DNA of 64,000 bases. Source: JAJPJE01 sp963848375. Its GTDB lineage: Bacteria; Acidobacteriota; Terriglobia; Terriglobales; Acidobacteriaceae. The translations under genes and the position numbers were made by a program. The first letter of the stretch is position 1; the number at the start of each line of letters is the position of its first letter. Below, in pieces: positions 63,366 to 64,000 of this stretch. The notes beneath the pieces are model-generated. The model saw nothing but the letters and a program-made list of their open reading frames with translations. It was not told where the DNA came from and searched no databases. The DNA is taken from assembly GCA_963848375.1 (NCBI GenBank), contig CAWKDK010000018.1, forward strand, positions 248,001 to 312,000, given 5' to 3'.

Positions 63366-64000
63366 TCAGTTCCTTTCCTCGCTGTTGCGGGCGGCTTTCT
63401 CAGCGGCCTCGGCCAACGCTACTTCACGGCGGCGCTGCGTGATCCAGTAAAGGCCAGCGAGCAAGCTGCCGCCAACCAGCACCACCGTGGGAACTTCGCC
63501 CAGCGCGGATGCCGTCAGCGTGGGTAACGGCGGTTCTTCGGATTGGACCACCGTGAATCCGAGCTTCTCGAAGGGCACATCGGAGATGAAGAGCACGGAT
63601 GTGCCACCAAACTCACGTTCACCGTAGATCCGCTGGACGTAGCTTGAATCGCCGTCAAGACGGCGTCGTGCTTCGCGCAGGAGTTGATCGCGATCGCCAA
63701 AGAAAGGTAGCACCCGTAGGGCACGCTTCCGCACAGGCGGTCTGCTGTCCCTGCGCCACGCGCTCCCAGCACATATCGCATTTCTTTACGTAGGGCGCGA
63801 GCTTGCTCCATTCATATTTCGGAACGCTGTTCGGGCAAGCGATCATGCAATAACGGCAGCCAATACACTTGTCTTTGTCGTACACGACAGGACCGTACGA
63901 CGTTTTCTTCAAAGCGCCTACCAGACAGGCCGAAGCGCATGCCGGCTCCTCGCAGTGCATGCACAGGCGCCGCACGTTCTTGCCTTCGTGTTCCTGAACT
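63366..64000 (-). CDS. hybA: HybA-like periplasmic 4Fe-4S ferredoxin subunit (partial, one frameshift)
   Basis: The gene enters from the right edge and is open to base 64000. Iron-sulfur motifs: LCMHCEEPACASAC, DKCIGCRYCMIACPNSVP and KKCDMCWERVAQGQQTACAEACPTGA, the four-cluster HybA/DmsB pattern. A frameshift near 63699-63706 (extra base in AAA) restores CPTGATFFGDRDQLLREARRRL, with the rest ending in a transmembrane helix (VPTVVLVGGSLLAGLYWI) and a basic tail. HybA carries electrons from the hydrogenase to HybB. The single break is probably a sequencing error. Confidence 0.82.

Overview
The window is a GC-rich bacterial chromosome segment with dense, short-spaced genes. An Oar-type TonB receptor, a carboxypeptidase-regulatory/TPR protein, multihaem cytochromes and a DUF5335-like protein together suggest Acidobacteriota, probably class Terriglobia (Koribacter-like). 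This is inferred from gene content; there is no rRNA in the window. I see no tRNA, rRNA, CRISPR array, insertion sequence or prophage.

Layout. 1-2.2 kb: 3' end of a TonB receptor. 2.2-12.2 kb: omega-amino-acid/amine catabolism operon (permease, three class-III aminotransferases, three aldehyde dehydrogenases including an MmsA-type CoA-acylating enzyme). 12.2-18.2 kb: flavin-binding protein, two-subunit molybdenum hydroxylase (iorAB-like), PuuB/DadA-like amine oxidase, second permease. 18.2-21.6 kb (minus): thioredoxin, then a putative RiPP locus made of an HPrK-like kinase, PqqD-like protein, radical SAM/SPASM enzyme, an unannotated 54-residue precursor-like peptide and an S24/S26 peptidase. 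22-32.7 kb: housekeeping and signalling genes (sixA, ppx, response regulator, phosphoesterase, galE, FAD monooxygenase, fetAB, SDR) plus small unknown proteins. 32.9-39.4 kb: malic enzyme, MASE1 histidine kinase and small membrane/zinc-ribbon proteins. 39.5-48.8 kb: three-gene electron conduit (decahaem DmsE/MtrA-like cytochrome, MtrB/PioB-like barrel, 11-haem cytochrome fused to a membrane b-type cytochrome) preceded by two Crp/Fnr-like genes. 48.8-50.4 kb: DAHP synthase behind a newly recognised aromatic leader peptide and attenuator, then a ferredoxin. 50.7-60.5 kb: chemotaxis-like cluster cheA-cheW-oprB-mcp-cheY-cheB-cheR-cheX. 60.8-64 kb: a third Crp/Fnr gene, a DUF5335-like protein, and HybB and HybA electron-transfer subunits running off the right edge.

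How parts fit together. GTGA-N6-TCAC palindromes lie upstream of all three Crp/Fnr-like genes, the decahaem gene, the cytochrome b/c gene and the ferredoxin. The three regulators share a Cys pattern (C-x2-C-x8-C plus a fourth Cys 39 residues on), suggesting a redox-responsive regulon around respiratory electron export. The aminotransferase/ALDH operon with the PuuB-like oxidase looks like a route from polyamine- or GABA/beta-alanine-type compounds to central metabolism.

Data quality. Ten genes are split by single-base frameshifts with fully conserved sequence on both sides, often at short homopolymers. This is more like residual sequencing error (for example a long-read or metagenome assembly) than ten pseudogenes. 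I annotate these as one gene each and give the breakpoint.
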